NCBI GenBank assembly: GCA_964482055.1
Contig: CAYZVX010000008.1
Location: 1 to 54,060 of the forward strand
Direction of reading: 5' to 3'
From: G020354085 sp964482055
Lineage (GTDB): Bacteria > Pseudomonadota > Gammaproteobacteria > Acidiferrobacterales > Sulfurifustaceae
Length of the DNA: 54,060 nucleotides
Position 1 is the stretch's first letter. Each line of letters opens with the position of its first letter. A program made the position numbers and the translations under genes. Positions 25,492-33,075 of this stretch are shown in pieces. The notes below the pieces were generated by a model. That model was not told the origin of the DNA. It saw only the letters and a list, made by a program, of their open reading frames with translations, and ran no database searches.

Positions 25492-27071
25492 GCGCGACCG
25501 ACGCCAACGAGCTCCTCGCCCAGCTCTCGCGACTCGGGATAGCGGTGCGCGAATGCGACATCCCGACGCTCGCCCCGGCCCGCGTCTGCGAGATCGCGGC
25601 GGATGACTGGGGCCAGCTCGCGCAAGCCGCCAAGAGCGGCGATTGCCGGTGGGTCGCGGGCTGGGCCGAGGATCGCGGCAGCGACATCCTGGTGCACGCG
25701 GCGTTCGAGAACGACGGCCACTACCTGCTGGCCCGCACACACGTCAGCCGCCGCACGCCGATCCTGCCCTCGCATACGCCGCACTATCCGGCGGCAGACC
25801 GCCCCGAGCGCCACATCCAGGACATGCTCGGCGTGGCGTTCTCCGACCATCCGGACCCGCGCCGCTGGACCCGCCACCAGGCTTGGAGCGACGCCGACTA
25901 CCCGCTGCGCAGGGATTTCCCGGTCGCCGGTGTCGCCGCCGGCCCCACGCCGCCCGACGACAGCTACCGCTTCCTGCAGGCGCATGGCGCGGGCGTCTAC
26001 GAGATCCCGGTCGGGCCGGTCCACGCCGGCATCATCGAGCCCGGCCACTTCCGCTTTCAGGCCGTAGGCGAGATGGTCCTCAACCTGGAAGAGCGCCTCG
26101 GCTACGTGCACAAGGGCATCGAGAAGATCGCCGAGGGTCGTGACGCCACGCGGCTGGCGCGTCTCGCCGGACGTGTGTCTGGCGACAGCACCGTGGCGCA
26201 CGCCTGGGCCGCGTGCATGGCCATGGAACGCGCCGCTGGAATCGAGATCCCTGCACGCGCCGCGCACCTGCGGGCGCTCATGTGCGAGCGCGAGCGCGTC
26301 GCCAATCACCTTGGCGACATCGGCGCCATTCTCAATGACGTGGCCTTCACTTTCGGCTTCTACCAGTTCGGCCGCTTGCGCGAGCAATGGACGCGCCTGA
26401 GCCAGCAGGCCTTCGGCCATCGCTTCATGATGGACCGCGTCATCCCGGGCGGCGTGGCCGCGCCGCTCTCCGAGCAGATGGCAACCGCCATGCACGCGCA
26501 GATTGCGGCGATGCGCCCGGAGATCAGCAAGCTCATGGAGATCGTCTATGACAATGCCTCCGTCGAGGATCGGCTCGTCAATGCCGGCACCCTCGATCCG
26601 GCGCTTGCTCGCGAGTTTGGCGCGCTGGGATACGTGGGACGCGCCGCGAGCGCGCCGTTTGACGCACGGCGCGACGCGCCCTACCCGCCCTATGACCGGC
26701 TGACCGTCACGGTGCCGGTGTTCCACTACGGGGACATCGCCGCGCGCCTGCGGGTGCGCGCCGAGGAGATCCTGGCGGCGTTCGACCTGATCGACCAATT
26801 GCTCGCCACCATGCCGGGCGGGCCGATCAACTGCGACTGGACGGCGCCGGCCGCGGATTGCGAAGGCATCGGCATCGTCGAGGGCTGGCGCGGGGAAATT
26901 TTCACGTTCGTGCGCTTTGCGGGCGATGGCACTATCGCGCGCTTCTTCCCGCGCGATCCATCGTGGCTCACCTGGCCCGTGCTCGAAAAACTGATCCGCG
27001 ACAACATCGTTCCAGACTTTCCCGTTTGCAACAAGTCCGTGAACGGATCGTATTCCGGACATGATCTGTAA
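25488..27071 (+). CDS. hyfG: Hydrogenase-4 large subunit-like protein lacking nickel ligands (HyfG/NuoCD type)
   Basis: 527 residues from GTG 25488. Residues 1-165 form a NuoC (30 kDa)-like domain and 170-527 a NuoD / hydrogenase large-subunit domain, the fused layout of HyfG and HycE. The first nickel motif, CxxC in true hydrogenases, reads RVSGDSTVAH here, with Ser231 and Ser234. The C-terminal CxxC is replaced by SYSG (Ser521, Gly524) in NGSYSGHDL. All four cysteine ligands are therefore absent, so no NiFe centre can form and hydrogen turnover is not expected. The rest of the fold (HAGIIEPGHFRFQAVGE, ERLGYVHKGIEKI) is intact. It should transmit redox-driven changes to the membrane arm. Confidence 0.9.
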   Translation: MSATDANELLAQLSRLGIAVRECDIPTLAPARVCEIAADDWGQLAQAAKSGDCRWVAGWAEDRGSDILVHAAFENDGHYLLARTHVSRRTPILPSHTPHYPAADRPERHIQDMLGVAFSDHPDPRRWTRHQAWSDADYPLRRDFPVAGVAAGPTPPDDSYRFLQAHGAGVYEIPVGPVHAGIIEPGHFRFQAVGEMVLNLEERLGYVHKGIEKIAEGRDATRLARLAGRVSGDSTVAHAWAACMAMERAAGIEIPARAAHLRALMCERERVANHLGDIGAILNDVAFTFGFYQFGRLREQWTRLSQQAFGHRFMMDRVIPGGVAAPLSEQMATAMHAQIAAMRPEISKLMEIVYDNASVEDRLVNAGTLDPALAREFGALGYVGRAASAPFDARRDAPYPPYDRLTVTVPVFHYGDIAARLRVRAEEILAAFDLIDQLLATMPGGPINCDWTAPAADCEGIGIVEGWRGEIFTFVRFAGDGTIARFFPRDPSWLTWPVLEKLIRDNIVPDFPVCNKSVNGSYSGHDL

Positions 27072-27083
27072 CGCAGGCATCTC

Positions 27084-27117
27084 GAATTGATAGCGCGTGC
27101 AGCGCGCAGCTCAATTC
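27084..27117 (+). repeat. Inverted repeat in the hyfG-hyfI gap
   Basis: GAATTGA (27084-27090) pairs with TCAATTC (27111-27117), and inside it GCGCG (27093-27097) pairs with CGCGC (27103-27107) around a TGCAG loop. It lies in the only real gap (78 bases) of the operon. There is no T tract, so it may be a processing or stability hairpin that sets subunit ratio. Confidence 0.6.
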
Positions 27118-27149
27118 AACATTCCAAATTCAGCTCTCAACATTGATTT

Positions 27150-27665
27150 ATGCTTCGGATACTCACCAAGATCGCCAACATCGGTGTCATCACCGAGCCG
27201 CTTGCGCCGATTTCGGAGCCGGCCCTCGAAGACGTTGGCGCGCAGCTCAAGGAACGGATCGGTGAGCTCTTTGCCGGCTCGCTCGCGATCCGCGAGGTCG
27301 ATGCCGGCTCGTGCAACGGCTGCGAGCTGGAAATCCACGCCCTCAATAACCCCTACTACGGCATCGAGCGCTTCGGCGTGCACTTCGTCGCCAGTCCCCG
27401 CCATGCCGACATGCTGCTGGTCACGGGGCCGGTGTCGCGACACATGGAAGCGGCCCTGCGCCGCACCTACGAGGCCACCCCGCCGCCGAAACTGGTCATT
27501 GCGGTGGGGGAATGCGGCGCCAACGGCGGGGAGTTCGGCGTCAGCTATGCCTCGTGCGGTGCGGTGTCGAACGTCATCCCCGTCGATGCGATCATCCGCG
27601 GCTGTCCGCCCACGCCGCTCGCCCTGATGCGCGGCATTCTCGAGGCGATCGGCAAGACCCGCTGA
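27150..27665 (+). CDS. hyfI: Hydrogenase-4 small subunit-like / NuoB-like iron-sulfur protein (HyfI type)
   Basis: 171 residues from ATG 27150. It is the electron-transfer subunit next to the large subunit in complex I and group 4 hydrogenases. The four cysteines of the proximal [4Fe-4S] cluster are kept: SCNGCE (Cys55, Cys58), GECGANGG (Cys122) and RGCPPTP (Cys152). Cys136 is additional. The cluster-binding subunit is thus intact although the nickel site in its partner is lost. No gene for a two-cluster ferredoxin-like subunit (HyfA, HyfH, NuoI) follows; the next gene is ppsR. Confidence 0.93.
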   Translation: MLRILTKIANIGVITEPLAPISEPALEDVGAQLKERIGELFAGSLAIREVDAGSCNGCELEIHALNNPYYGIERFGVHFVASPRHADMLLVTGPVSRHMEAALRRTYEATPPPKLVIAVGECGANGGEFGVSYASCGAVSNVIPVDAIIRGCPPTPLALMRGILEAIGKTR

Positions 27666-27736
27666 GCGTTACGCCGCCAGGCACGCCGGTTTCGCTTGGC
27701 CCCCGCGCGCGGCTGCTGCATACTGCGGCAACCCGC

Positions 27737-28564
27737 ATGAAACCCAAGCGTCGCGTCTATTTTGTCTCTGACCGCACGGGCATCACGGCCGAGGTGTTGG
27801 GCCGCACGCTCTTGAGCCAGTTCCCGAATGTCGACTTCGACAAGCACACCCTGCCGTTCATCGACACGGAGGAGAAAGCGCGCGAGGTGGTGGCCAGCAT
27901 CAACAAGGTGCGGCACAGCCACAATGCTCGCCCGATCGTGCTCACCACCCTGATCGACGAGCGCGTGCGTGCGGTGATGGCCGACGCCGACGCCTTGTGC
28001 CTGGACTTGTTCGAGGGTTTCATCGCCCGCCTCGAAGCCGAGCTCGGCCAGGAGTCCTCGCACGCCGTGGGGCTCACGCATGGGATGCGCGATGAGATCA
28101 CCTACCAGAAGCGCATGGACGCGGTGAACTTCGCCCTCACCCACGACGATGGCGTCAACGCCCAGGCCTACGACAAGGCCGACATCATCCTGGTTGGCGT
28201 GTCGCGCACCGGCAAGACTCCGACCTGCCTTTATCTGGCGATGCAATACGGTTTCCGGGCCGCCAACTACCCGTTGACGCCGGACGATTTCGACTCCGGC
28301 GCTCTGCCCAAACCGCTTGCCCCCTACAAAAAGAAGCTGTTTGGCCTGACCATCGCCCCGGAGCGGCTGGCCCGCATTCGCCACGAGCGCCGGCCGAACA
28401 GCCCGTATGCCGCGCTCGAAAACTGCCGGCGCGAGATCAATGCGGCCGAGCGCCTCATGCGCCAGGCATCCATCCCGATCCTCGATACGAGCAGCAAATC
28501 GGTCGAAGAGATCGCCATCTCGCTGCTGCACGCCACCGGCCTGATCAAGCGCGTGAAGCTCTAG
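27737..28564 (+). CDS. ppsR: PEP synthase regulatory protein PpsR (kinase/pyrophosphorylase, DUF299)
   Basis: 275 residues from ATG 27737. PpsR switches phosphoenolpyruvate synthase off by ADP-dependent threonine phosphorylation and on again by phosphate-dependent removal. The N-terminus VYFVSDRTGITAEVLGRTLL and the P-loop GVSRTGKTPTCLYLA near residue 154 are the family marks, with the YPLTPDDF segment after it. Length is normal. No ppsA is in the window. The gene is convergent with tsaB, with a strong hairpin between the stops. It lies 71 bases after the Hyf-like operon and may be read with it. Confidence 0.95.
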   Translation: MKPKRRVYFVSDRTGITAEVLGRTLLSQFPNVDFDKHTLPFIDTEEKAREVVASINKVRHSHNARPIVLTTLIDERVRAVMADADALCLDLFEGFIARLEAELGQESSHAVGLTHGMRDEITYQKRMDAVNFALTHDDGVNAQAYDKADIILVGVSRTGKTPTCLYLAMQYGFRAANYPLTPDDFDSGALPKPLAPYKKKLFGLTIAPERLARIRHERRPNSPYAALENCRREINAAERLMRQASIPILDTSSKSVEEIAISLLHATGLIKRVKL

Positions 28565-28580
28565 GGGGCTCGAGCCCACC

Positions 28581-28608
28581 GTGGCCCGCGCGCCAGCCGC
28601 GCGGGCAC
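28581..28608. terminator. Bidirectional hairpin between ppsR and tsaB
   Basis: CCCGCGCG (28585-28592) and CGCGCGGG (28598-28605) form an 8-bp GC-only stem around CCAGC, extended by GTG/CAC with one bulged G. A 12-base palindrome GGGCTCGAGCCC precedes it. Both genes end within 20 bases of it. No T tract is present on either strand. Confidence 0.5.
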
Positions 28609-28612
28609 GCCC

Positions 28613-29296
28613 TTAGCGCGCCGTGCCCGCCAAGCGCGCCTTCGCGGCGACCTCGTCACGGATGTAGACGGGAATGGCCTGCTCGGGCGCCACCCCGCCG
28701 CCGGCGGCCAGTGCCGCAGCGCCGAGCTCGGCGACGTCGCGCGCACGCGGCCAGACCTCGGGGCGCCATTCCTGCACGCGGGAATCGAGACGCGCGCTCA
28801 GGGCCTCGTGGAAGCGGTCCCAACCGCTGCCGACGCCCAGCCAGCGCTGTCCGGATGGAAGCGGAACCCGCGCCGGGTCGCTGACCAGCTCCTCGCCGAC
28901 CGGCAGCACCAGACCGTTGTCGGCGCGTGTAAAAGCGCCCCAGTACACCTGATTCATGCGCGCATCGATCGCCGCCAGCACCCGTTCACCGCCGCTACCC
29001 TGCGCCAGTGCGGCAAGCGAGGAAACCGGCACGACCGGCAGACCGGCCGCGAACGCGAGCCCCTGGGTCACGCCAGCGCCAATCCGAAGGCCGGTGAACA
29101 AACCGGGTCCGCGCCCGAAAGCGATGGCATCAAGTTGCGCGAGCGCGAGCCCGGCGTCCGCGAGCACCGCGTCGATCATCACCAGGATGCCTTCCGAGTG
29201 CCGGCGGCCCAGCTCGAAGTGCTCGTGATACTCGCCGTCGATGGCGACGGCGACGCTACAGGCCTCCGTCGCCGTGTCGAGCGCCAGGAGTTTCAT
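28613..29296 (-). CDS. tsaB: tRNA threonylcarbamoyladenosine biosynthesis protein TsaB
   Basis: 227 residues. TsaB is the inactive partner of the ASKHA-fold TsaD and is needed with TsaD and TsaE for the t6A modification of ANN-decoding tRNAs. MKLLALDTATEACSVAV at the N-terminus is the actin-like phosphate motif, and the FGRGPGLFTGLRIG motif near residue 60 is characteristic of TsaB. The start codon overlaps the stop of the upstream small gene (ATGA), so translation is probably coupled. Confidence 0.95.
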   Translation of the reverse strand: MKLLALDTATEACSVAVAIDGEYHEHFELGRRHSEGILVMIDAVLADAGLALAQLDAIAFGRGPGLFTGLRIGAGVTQGLAFAAGLPVVPVSSLAALAQGSGGERVLAAIDARMNQVYWGAFTRADNGLVLPVGEELVSDPARVPLPSGQRWLGVGSGWDRFHEALSARLDSRVQEWRPEVWPRARDVAELGAAALAAGGGVAPEQAIPVYIRDEVAAKARLAGTAR

Positions 29297-29610
29297 CTTT
29301 CCGACTTCGGGGCGCGGCCCTCATTGGGCGGCCGGCAGGCGCCGCACTCCGGGCGCAGCACCGAGTAGTAGCGCAGGAACAGCCCGATCCACAACGGCAA
29401 CAGCACAATCCAAAGCCCGTCGGCTGGCTCGAGCGGCAACAACTCGCCATGGCTCCAGGCAACCGTCACGGTGACGGACTTGACGATGGCGAGAAACAGC
29501 AGCACGCTGCCAGCGAACTTGGCAAGCCCCTTCACCAGCCCTGCCCGCGCCGCACCGGCCCGGGCCTGCGCTGGTGATTCTTCGTTCATTGTGCCGCCAT
29601 CGGTCATCAT
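29293..29610 (-). CDS. Small two-helix membrane protein of unknown function
   Basis: 105 residues if the ATG at 29610 is used; ATGs at 29607 and 29589 are alternatives and none has a clear ribosome binding site. Two hydrophobic segments are visible: KFAGSVLLFLAIVKSVTVTVAW and LWIVLLPLWIGLFLRYYSVL. The C-terminus is charged and contains a CGAC motif (PECGACRPPNE). The stop overlaps the tsaB start by 4 bases, so the two genes are translationally linked. I do not recognise the family. Confidence 0.65.
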   Translation of the reverse strand: MMTDGGTMNEESPAQARAGAARAGLVKGLAKFAGSVLLFLAIVKSVTVTVAWSHGELLPLEPADGLWIVLLPLWIGLFLRYYSVLRPECGACRPPNEGRAPKSER

Positions 29611-29616
29611 GAGACC

Positions 29617-29653
29617 GGGCGGTCCGTGCCGCCGAGCGCCGCACGGACCGCCC
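29617..29653 (-). terminator. Perfect 13-bp inverted repeat after the 29665-30195 gene
   Basis: GGGCGGTCCGTGC (29617-29629) pairs perfectly with GCACGGACCGCCC (29641-29653) around an 11-base loop. It lies between two minus-strand genes, 11 bases after the stop of the upstream one and 7 bases before the first possible start of the next. No T tract follows, so it may be a terminator of unusual type or a translation-controlling structure. Confidence 0.5.
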
Positions 29654-29664
29654 ACGTTTAACGC

Positions 29665-30195
29665 CTACTTTGCCGCGACGAGCGCGAAGGTGGCCACGGC
29701 GTGATCAAACACCTTCTTGTCCACCTTGCCCTTCTCGCCCGACATCACCACGAGGTAGCGCTGCCCGTCCTTTAGGTGCTGCGCGGTGTACTTCACCATG
29801 TCCTTGCCGCCATCCTTCCAGGTCGTTTCAAGGTAATTGCCCTTGGTTCCGCCGATGCCGATCTCGCCCTCCTTGACGACCTTGTGGCCCTTGCCCTCGT
29901 AGCGCTTGTTCTCGCTGTCAATGCGCGCCTGCTTGAACTTCGCCAAGGTGAAGTCCGCCGGCTGCGCGCCGCGCAGATAGACACCCTCCAACACGGCGCC
30001 GCTTACCGGGTCCTTGAAAAAGATCATGAACAGGTTGTCGAGATCCTTGTAGCCCGGGTTCCAACCCTGCGGCACCTCCATCGTGAAGCGCGTGCCGTCG
30101 ATCTTGACGGCACCGGCCGCGCGCGCGGCCCCCGAGGTCGCGGCCAACAGGCCAAGCGCACACATTGAAACCAGCCAAAGCCTTGCGATACGCAT
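29665..30195 (-). CDS. Secreted protein of unknown function, PsbP/Mog1-like fold possible
   Basis: 176 residues from ATG 30195, with an excellent AAGGAGGAGA ribosome binding site 6 bases before it. Residues 1-27 are a signal peptide ending in ARAAG. The mature part starts VKIDGTRFTMEVPQGWNPG and continues with alternating strands and helices (FMIFFKDPVSGAVLEGVYLRG, GTKGNYLETTWKDGGKDMVKYT). The 'f.mevP.gW' opening recalls PsbP/Mog1-like or DUF1795-type small periplasmic proteins. That is a weak resemblance and no function is claimed. A perfect 13-bp inverted repeat follows the stop codon. Confidence 0.75.
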   Translation of the reverse strand: MRIARLWLVSMCALGLLAATSGAARAAGAVKIDGTRFTMEVPQGWNPGYKDLDNLFMIFFKDPVSGAVLEGVYLRGAQPADFTLAKFKQARIDSENKRYEGKGHKVVKEGEIGIGGTKGNYLETTWKDGGKDMVKYTAQHLKDGQRYLVVMSGEKGKVDKKVFDHAVATFALVAAK

Positions 30196-30201
30196 AAACA
30201 G

Positions 30202-30211
30202 TCTCCTCCTT
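30202..30211 (-). promoter_or_regulatory. Strong ribosome binding site of the secreted protein gene
   Basis: The minus strand reads AAGGAGGAGA, 6 bases before the ATG at 30195. This is near-ideal complementarity to 16S rRNA and suggests high translation. Confidence 0.75.
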
Positions 30212-30371
30212 ATGGTGTTGTGATTGGTGATTGGATTGCCGTGACCTGATGTCGATGCGCAGTCGGTGCAGACGACCGCTGCCGCATCGCCTGGGTTGCA
30301 TGCCCATCACGTGTCCGTCACCTGGACCGTGCGCCTCCCAGCGGGCGCGCAGATTATTCCCTGCGCCGGGC

Positions 30372-30394
30372 GCGGGCGCAATATTCGCGCCCGC
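30372..30394 (-). terminator. Hairpin after the purT-HIT gene pair
   Basis: GCGGGCGC (30372-30379) and GCGCCCGC (30387-30394) form a perfect 8-bp stem with an AATATTC loop, 15 bases after the HIT gene stop on the minus strand. No T tract follows. The rest of the 213-base gap holds only the leader of the secreted protein gene. Confidence 0.4.
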
Positions 30395-30408
30395 TGCAAC
30401 AGCCCCGT

Positions 30409-30828
30409 CTAGCCGGCGGTTGCGAGCCGTTCGCGCAGCCGCTCGGCAAGGAGCGCCGCCGAGGCCTCGCGCCGCTGCGCCTGGCGCCTGCGCGCCGCCC
30501 AGATCGGGTCCGGAAAATGCGGGTCGTCGCCGAAGCGCGGTATCACATGCCAGTGCAGGTGCGGCACCTGGTTACCGAGCGAGGCGAGGTTGATCTTTTC
30601 CGGCTGCAGCAGCTCGCGCAACACCTGCTCGACCGCGAACACAATCGCCATTAGGTACTTGCGTTCGCCGATGCCGAGGTCGGTCATCTCGCGCACGTGC
30701 GCGTTCCAGACGACGCGGCAGAATCCCGGATAATCCGGATCATCCGCCAGGATCACGCGGCACCGCATACCGCGCCAAAGCACCGTCTCCGACGGCGGAT
30801 GACACAATGGACAGCGGGGCGCGACCAT
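30409..30828 (-). CDS. HIT family nucleotide-binding protein
   Basis: 139 residues. The histidine triad HLHWHVIPR lies near residue 95. The N-terminus carries CPLC, which with the early part of the protein resembles the zinc-binding cysteines of some HIT proteins. HIT hydrolases cleave nucleotide phosphoramidates or dinucleoside polyphosphates. It lies 9 bases after the purT stop on the same strand and is probably co-transcribed. The substrate cannot be given from the sequence. Confidence 0.9.
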   Translation of the reverse strand: MVAPRCPLCHPPSETVLWRGMRCRVILADDPDYPGFCRVVWNAHVREMTDLGIGERKYLMAIVFAVEQVLRELLQPEKINLASLGNQVPHLHWHVIPRFGDDPHFPDPIWAARRRQAQRREASAALLAERLRERLATAG

Positions 30829-30837
30829 GGAGCCGCC

Positions 30838-32037
30838 CTACGCCGCGACCGGCTTGACCAGTGCGGCGGCGCGCTTGGCGCGCTCGCGCGCCACCTCGAT
30901 CGTGTCGGCATTCGCAAGCGCCACGCCCATGCGCCGGCGCGTGAACGCCTCCGGCTTGCCGAACAGCCGCAGCTCCGTCTGCGGCACCCGCAGCGCCTCG
31001 GCGACGCCCTCGTAGGCGATGCCGCGGGCATCCATGCCACCGTAGATCACGGCGCTCGCCCCCGGCGCGCGCAGCTCGACCGACACCGGCAGGCCGAGAA
31101 TGGCGCGTGCGTGCAGTTCGAACTCGTTCTGCATCTGGCTCACCATCGTCACCATGCCCGTGTCATGCGGGCGCGGGCTGACCTCGCTGAACCATACCTG
31201 GTCGGCCTTCACGAACAGCTCCACCCCGAAGATACCGCGGCCACCCAGGTTGTCGGTCACGCGCTGCGCGATGTCGCGCGCCTTCCTCTTGGCGGTCGCG
31301 CTCATCGGTTGCGGCTGCCAGGACTCGACATAGTCGCCCTTCACTTGGACGTGCCCAACAGGCTCGCAGAAGTGCGTCTCGATCGCCCCGCTCGCACCGA
31401 CGGCGCGGACCGTGAGCTGCGTGATCTCATAGTCGAACTCGATCATCTCCTCGACGATCACGCGTGGGTGCTGCACGCGAGCACCGCTCAGCGCGTAGCT
31501 CCAGGCCTTCTCCACGTCTTCCGGCGCGTTGATGGTCGACTGGCCCTTGCCGGAGGAAGACATCACCGGCTTGACGATGCACGGGTAGCCGATGCCGCCG
31601 TCGATCGCCTGCTTGAGCTGGTTGAGGCTCTCGGCGAAGGCGTAGCGCGAGGTGGGAAGCTGCAACTCCTCCGCCGCCAGGCACCGGATCCCCTCGCGGT
31701 TCATGGTGAGCTGCGCCGCACGCGCCGTCGGGATGACCGCGGCAAGCCCCGCCGCCTCAATGCGCAAAAGCTCGTCCGTCGCAATCGCTTCGATCTCCGG
31801 CACGATGAGGTGCGGGCGCTCCTGTTCCACCAGGCCGCGCAGCGCCTGCGCATCGGCCATGTTGATGACGTGGGCGCGATGCGCGACCTGATGACCCGGC
31901 GCGCCCGCATAGCGATCGACTGCGATCACCTCCACGCCCAGGCGCTGCAGCGCAATGATGACTTCCTTGCCGAGCTCGCCGCTGCCGAGCAGCATCACGC
32001 GCGTGGCGCTCGGGCTCAATGGGGTGCCGATTCGCAT
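30838..32037 (-). CDS. purT: Formate-dependent phosphoribosylglycinamide formyltransferase PurT
   Basis: 399 residues from ATG 32037, favoured over a GTG 18 bases upstream because AGAGGA lies 8 bases before it. PurT is an ATP-grasp enzyme that makes formyl-GAR from GAR, formate and ATP, an alternative to folate-dependent PurN. The N-terminal VMLLGSGELGKEVIIALQRLG nucleotide-binding segment, VPEIEAIATDEL, VMSSSGKGQS (ATP-grasp loop) and EVSPRPHDTGMVT near residue 290 are typical. Its presence next to the riboflavin/thiamine genes is not the usual E. coli arrangement. It lies 60 bases after thiL. Confidence 0.96.
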   Translation of the reverse strand: MRIGTPLSPSATRVMLLGSGELGKEVIIALQRLGVEVIAVDRYAGAPGHQVAHRAHVINMADAQALRGLVEQERPHLIVPEIEAIATDELLRIEAAGLAAVIPTARAAQLTMNREGIRCLAAEELQLPTSRYAFAESLNQLKQAIDGGIGYPCIVKPVMSSSGKGQSTINAPEDVEKAWSYALSGARVQHPRVIVEEMIEFDYEITQLTVRAVGASGAIETHFCEPVGHVQVKGDYVESWQPQPMSATAKRKARDIAQRVTDNLGGRGIFGVELFVKADQVWFSEVSPRPHDTGMVTMVSQMQNEFELHARAILGLPVSVELRAPGASAVIYGGMDARGIAYEGVAEALRVPQTELRLFGKPEAFTRRRMGVALANADTIEVARERAKRAAALVKPVAA

Positions 32038-32097
32038 GCCTTTTCCTCTCTTCACCGGGTGTCACGAATTTTTCAAGCCAGTCGGGCGCCAACGCGG

Positions 32098-33057
32098 CTA
32101 GCCGAAGTGGTCGTGGCCGGCGCGCCGCGGCACCCAGCGTTCGCCGCCGGCGCCAATGAATTCGAGCGTCCGGCCCGCTACGATCTCGCCGATCTCGGTC
32201 ACCGGGCAGCCGAGCCGTTCGCGCATGGCCCGCAGCCGGTCGAGCTGCATGGGCGGCACGGTAAAGCAAAGCTCATAGTCATCCCCGCGCGCGAGCGCCG
32301 GCTCCCAGCCGGCCACCGCCAGGTGGCGCCGATAGACTGCCGAAACAGGCACGCGTTCGAGCATGACCCGCGCGCCGACCCCGCTCGCCTCAAGGACATG
32401 CCCGAGGTCGGCAGCCAGGCCATCGGAGATGTCGATCGCACTGCTCGCGATGCCGCGCAGCGCGAGGCCCGCGGCGACACGCGGTAGCGGACGGTCAAGG
32501 CGCTCGCCGATCGCCGCGGCGTCCTGTGCCGGCAGGTGCAGCCGGCCGAGCCGCTGCTCGAGCGCGAGAGCGGCATCGCCCAGCGCCCCGGTCACGAAGA
32601 TCCGGTCGCCCGGTCGTGCCCCGCCCCGCACGAGCGCCTGGCCCTCCGGTACGAAGCCGCAGGCCTGGATGCCGATAACCAGCGGCCCGCGCGAGGTGTC
32701 GCCGCCGACAAGCACGATCTCGTGGCGCCGGGCGAGCTCGAGCATTCCGGCGCTGAATCTCTCCAGCCAATCGGGATCCGCCTCGGGCAGCGCGAGGTTC
32801 AACGTGAACCAGGCCGGCTCCGCACCCATCGCCGCAAGATCGCTCAAGTTCACCGCCAGCGCCTTGTGCCCGAGGGCCGCAGGATCGAGGTCGGACTGAA
32901 AATGCACGCCGGCCACGAGCAGGTCGGTCGTGATCGCCAGCTCCAGGCCCGGGGCCGGCCTGAGCAGCGCACAGTCATCGCCGATGCCGAGCGCGACGTC
33001 GCCGCGGCGGATCGGTTGGCGCGCGAAGTAGCGCGCGATCAGCTCGAATTCAGTCAC
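32098..33057 (-). CDS. thiL: Thiamine-monophosphate kinase ThiL
   Basis: 319 residues. ThiL phosphorylates thiamine monophosphate to the active cofactor thiamine diphosphate. The start MTEFELIARYF, the metal-binding GIGDDCALL near residue 24, TTDLLVAGVHF near residue 43, VGGDTSRGP near 117 and AIDISDGLAADLGH near 207 are family landmarks. It lies 18 bases after nusB on the same strand, as in most gammaproteobacteria; the usual next gene pgpA is replaced here by purT. Confidence 0.97.
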   Translation of the reverse strand: MTEFELIARYFARQPIRRGDVALGIGDDCALLRPAPGLELAITTDLLVAGVHFQSDLDPAALGHKALAVNLSDLAAMGAEPAWFTLNLALPEADPDWLERFSAGMLELARRHEIVLVGGDTSRGPLVIGIQACGFVPEGQALVRGGARPGDRIFVTGALGDAALALEQRLGRLHLPAQDAAAIGERLDRPLPRVAAGLALRGIASSAIDISDGLAADLGHVLEASGVGARVMLERVPVSAVYRRHLAVAGWEPALARGDDYELCFTVPPMQLDRLRAMRERLGCPVTEIGEIVAGRTLEFIGAGGERWVPRRAGHDHFG

Positions 33058-33075
33058 GCGGCTGTGGCGCGCCGG

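Noticed and set aside
20357..27665. Functional NiFe hydrogenase 4 (formate hydrogenlyase type)
   Set aside because: The large-subunit homologue lacks all four cysteine ligands for nickel, and no maturation or formate dehydrogenase genes are present.
20357..27665. Fragment of respiratory complex I (nuo operon)
   Set aside because: Gene order B-C-E-F-G-I, the fused NuoC-NuoD protein and the HyfE-type subunit match Hyf, and most nuo genes are missing.
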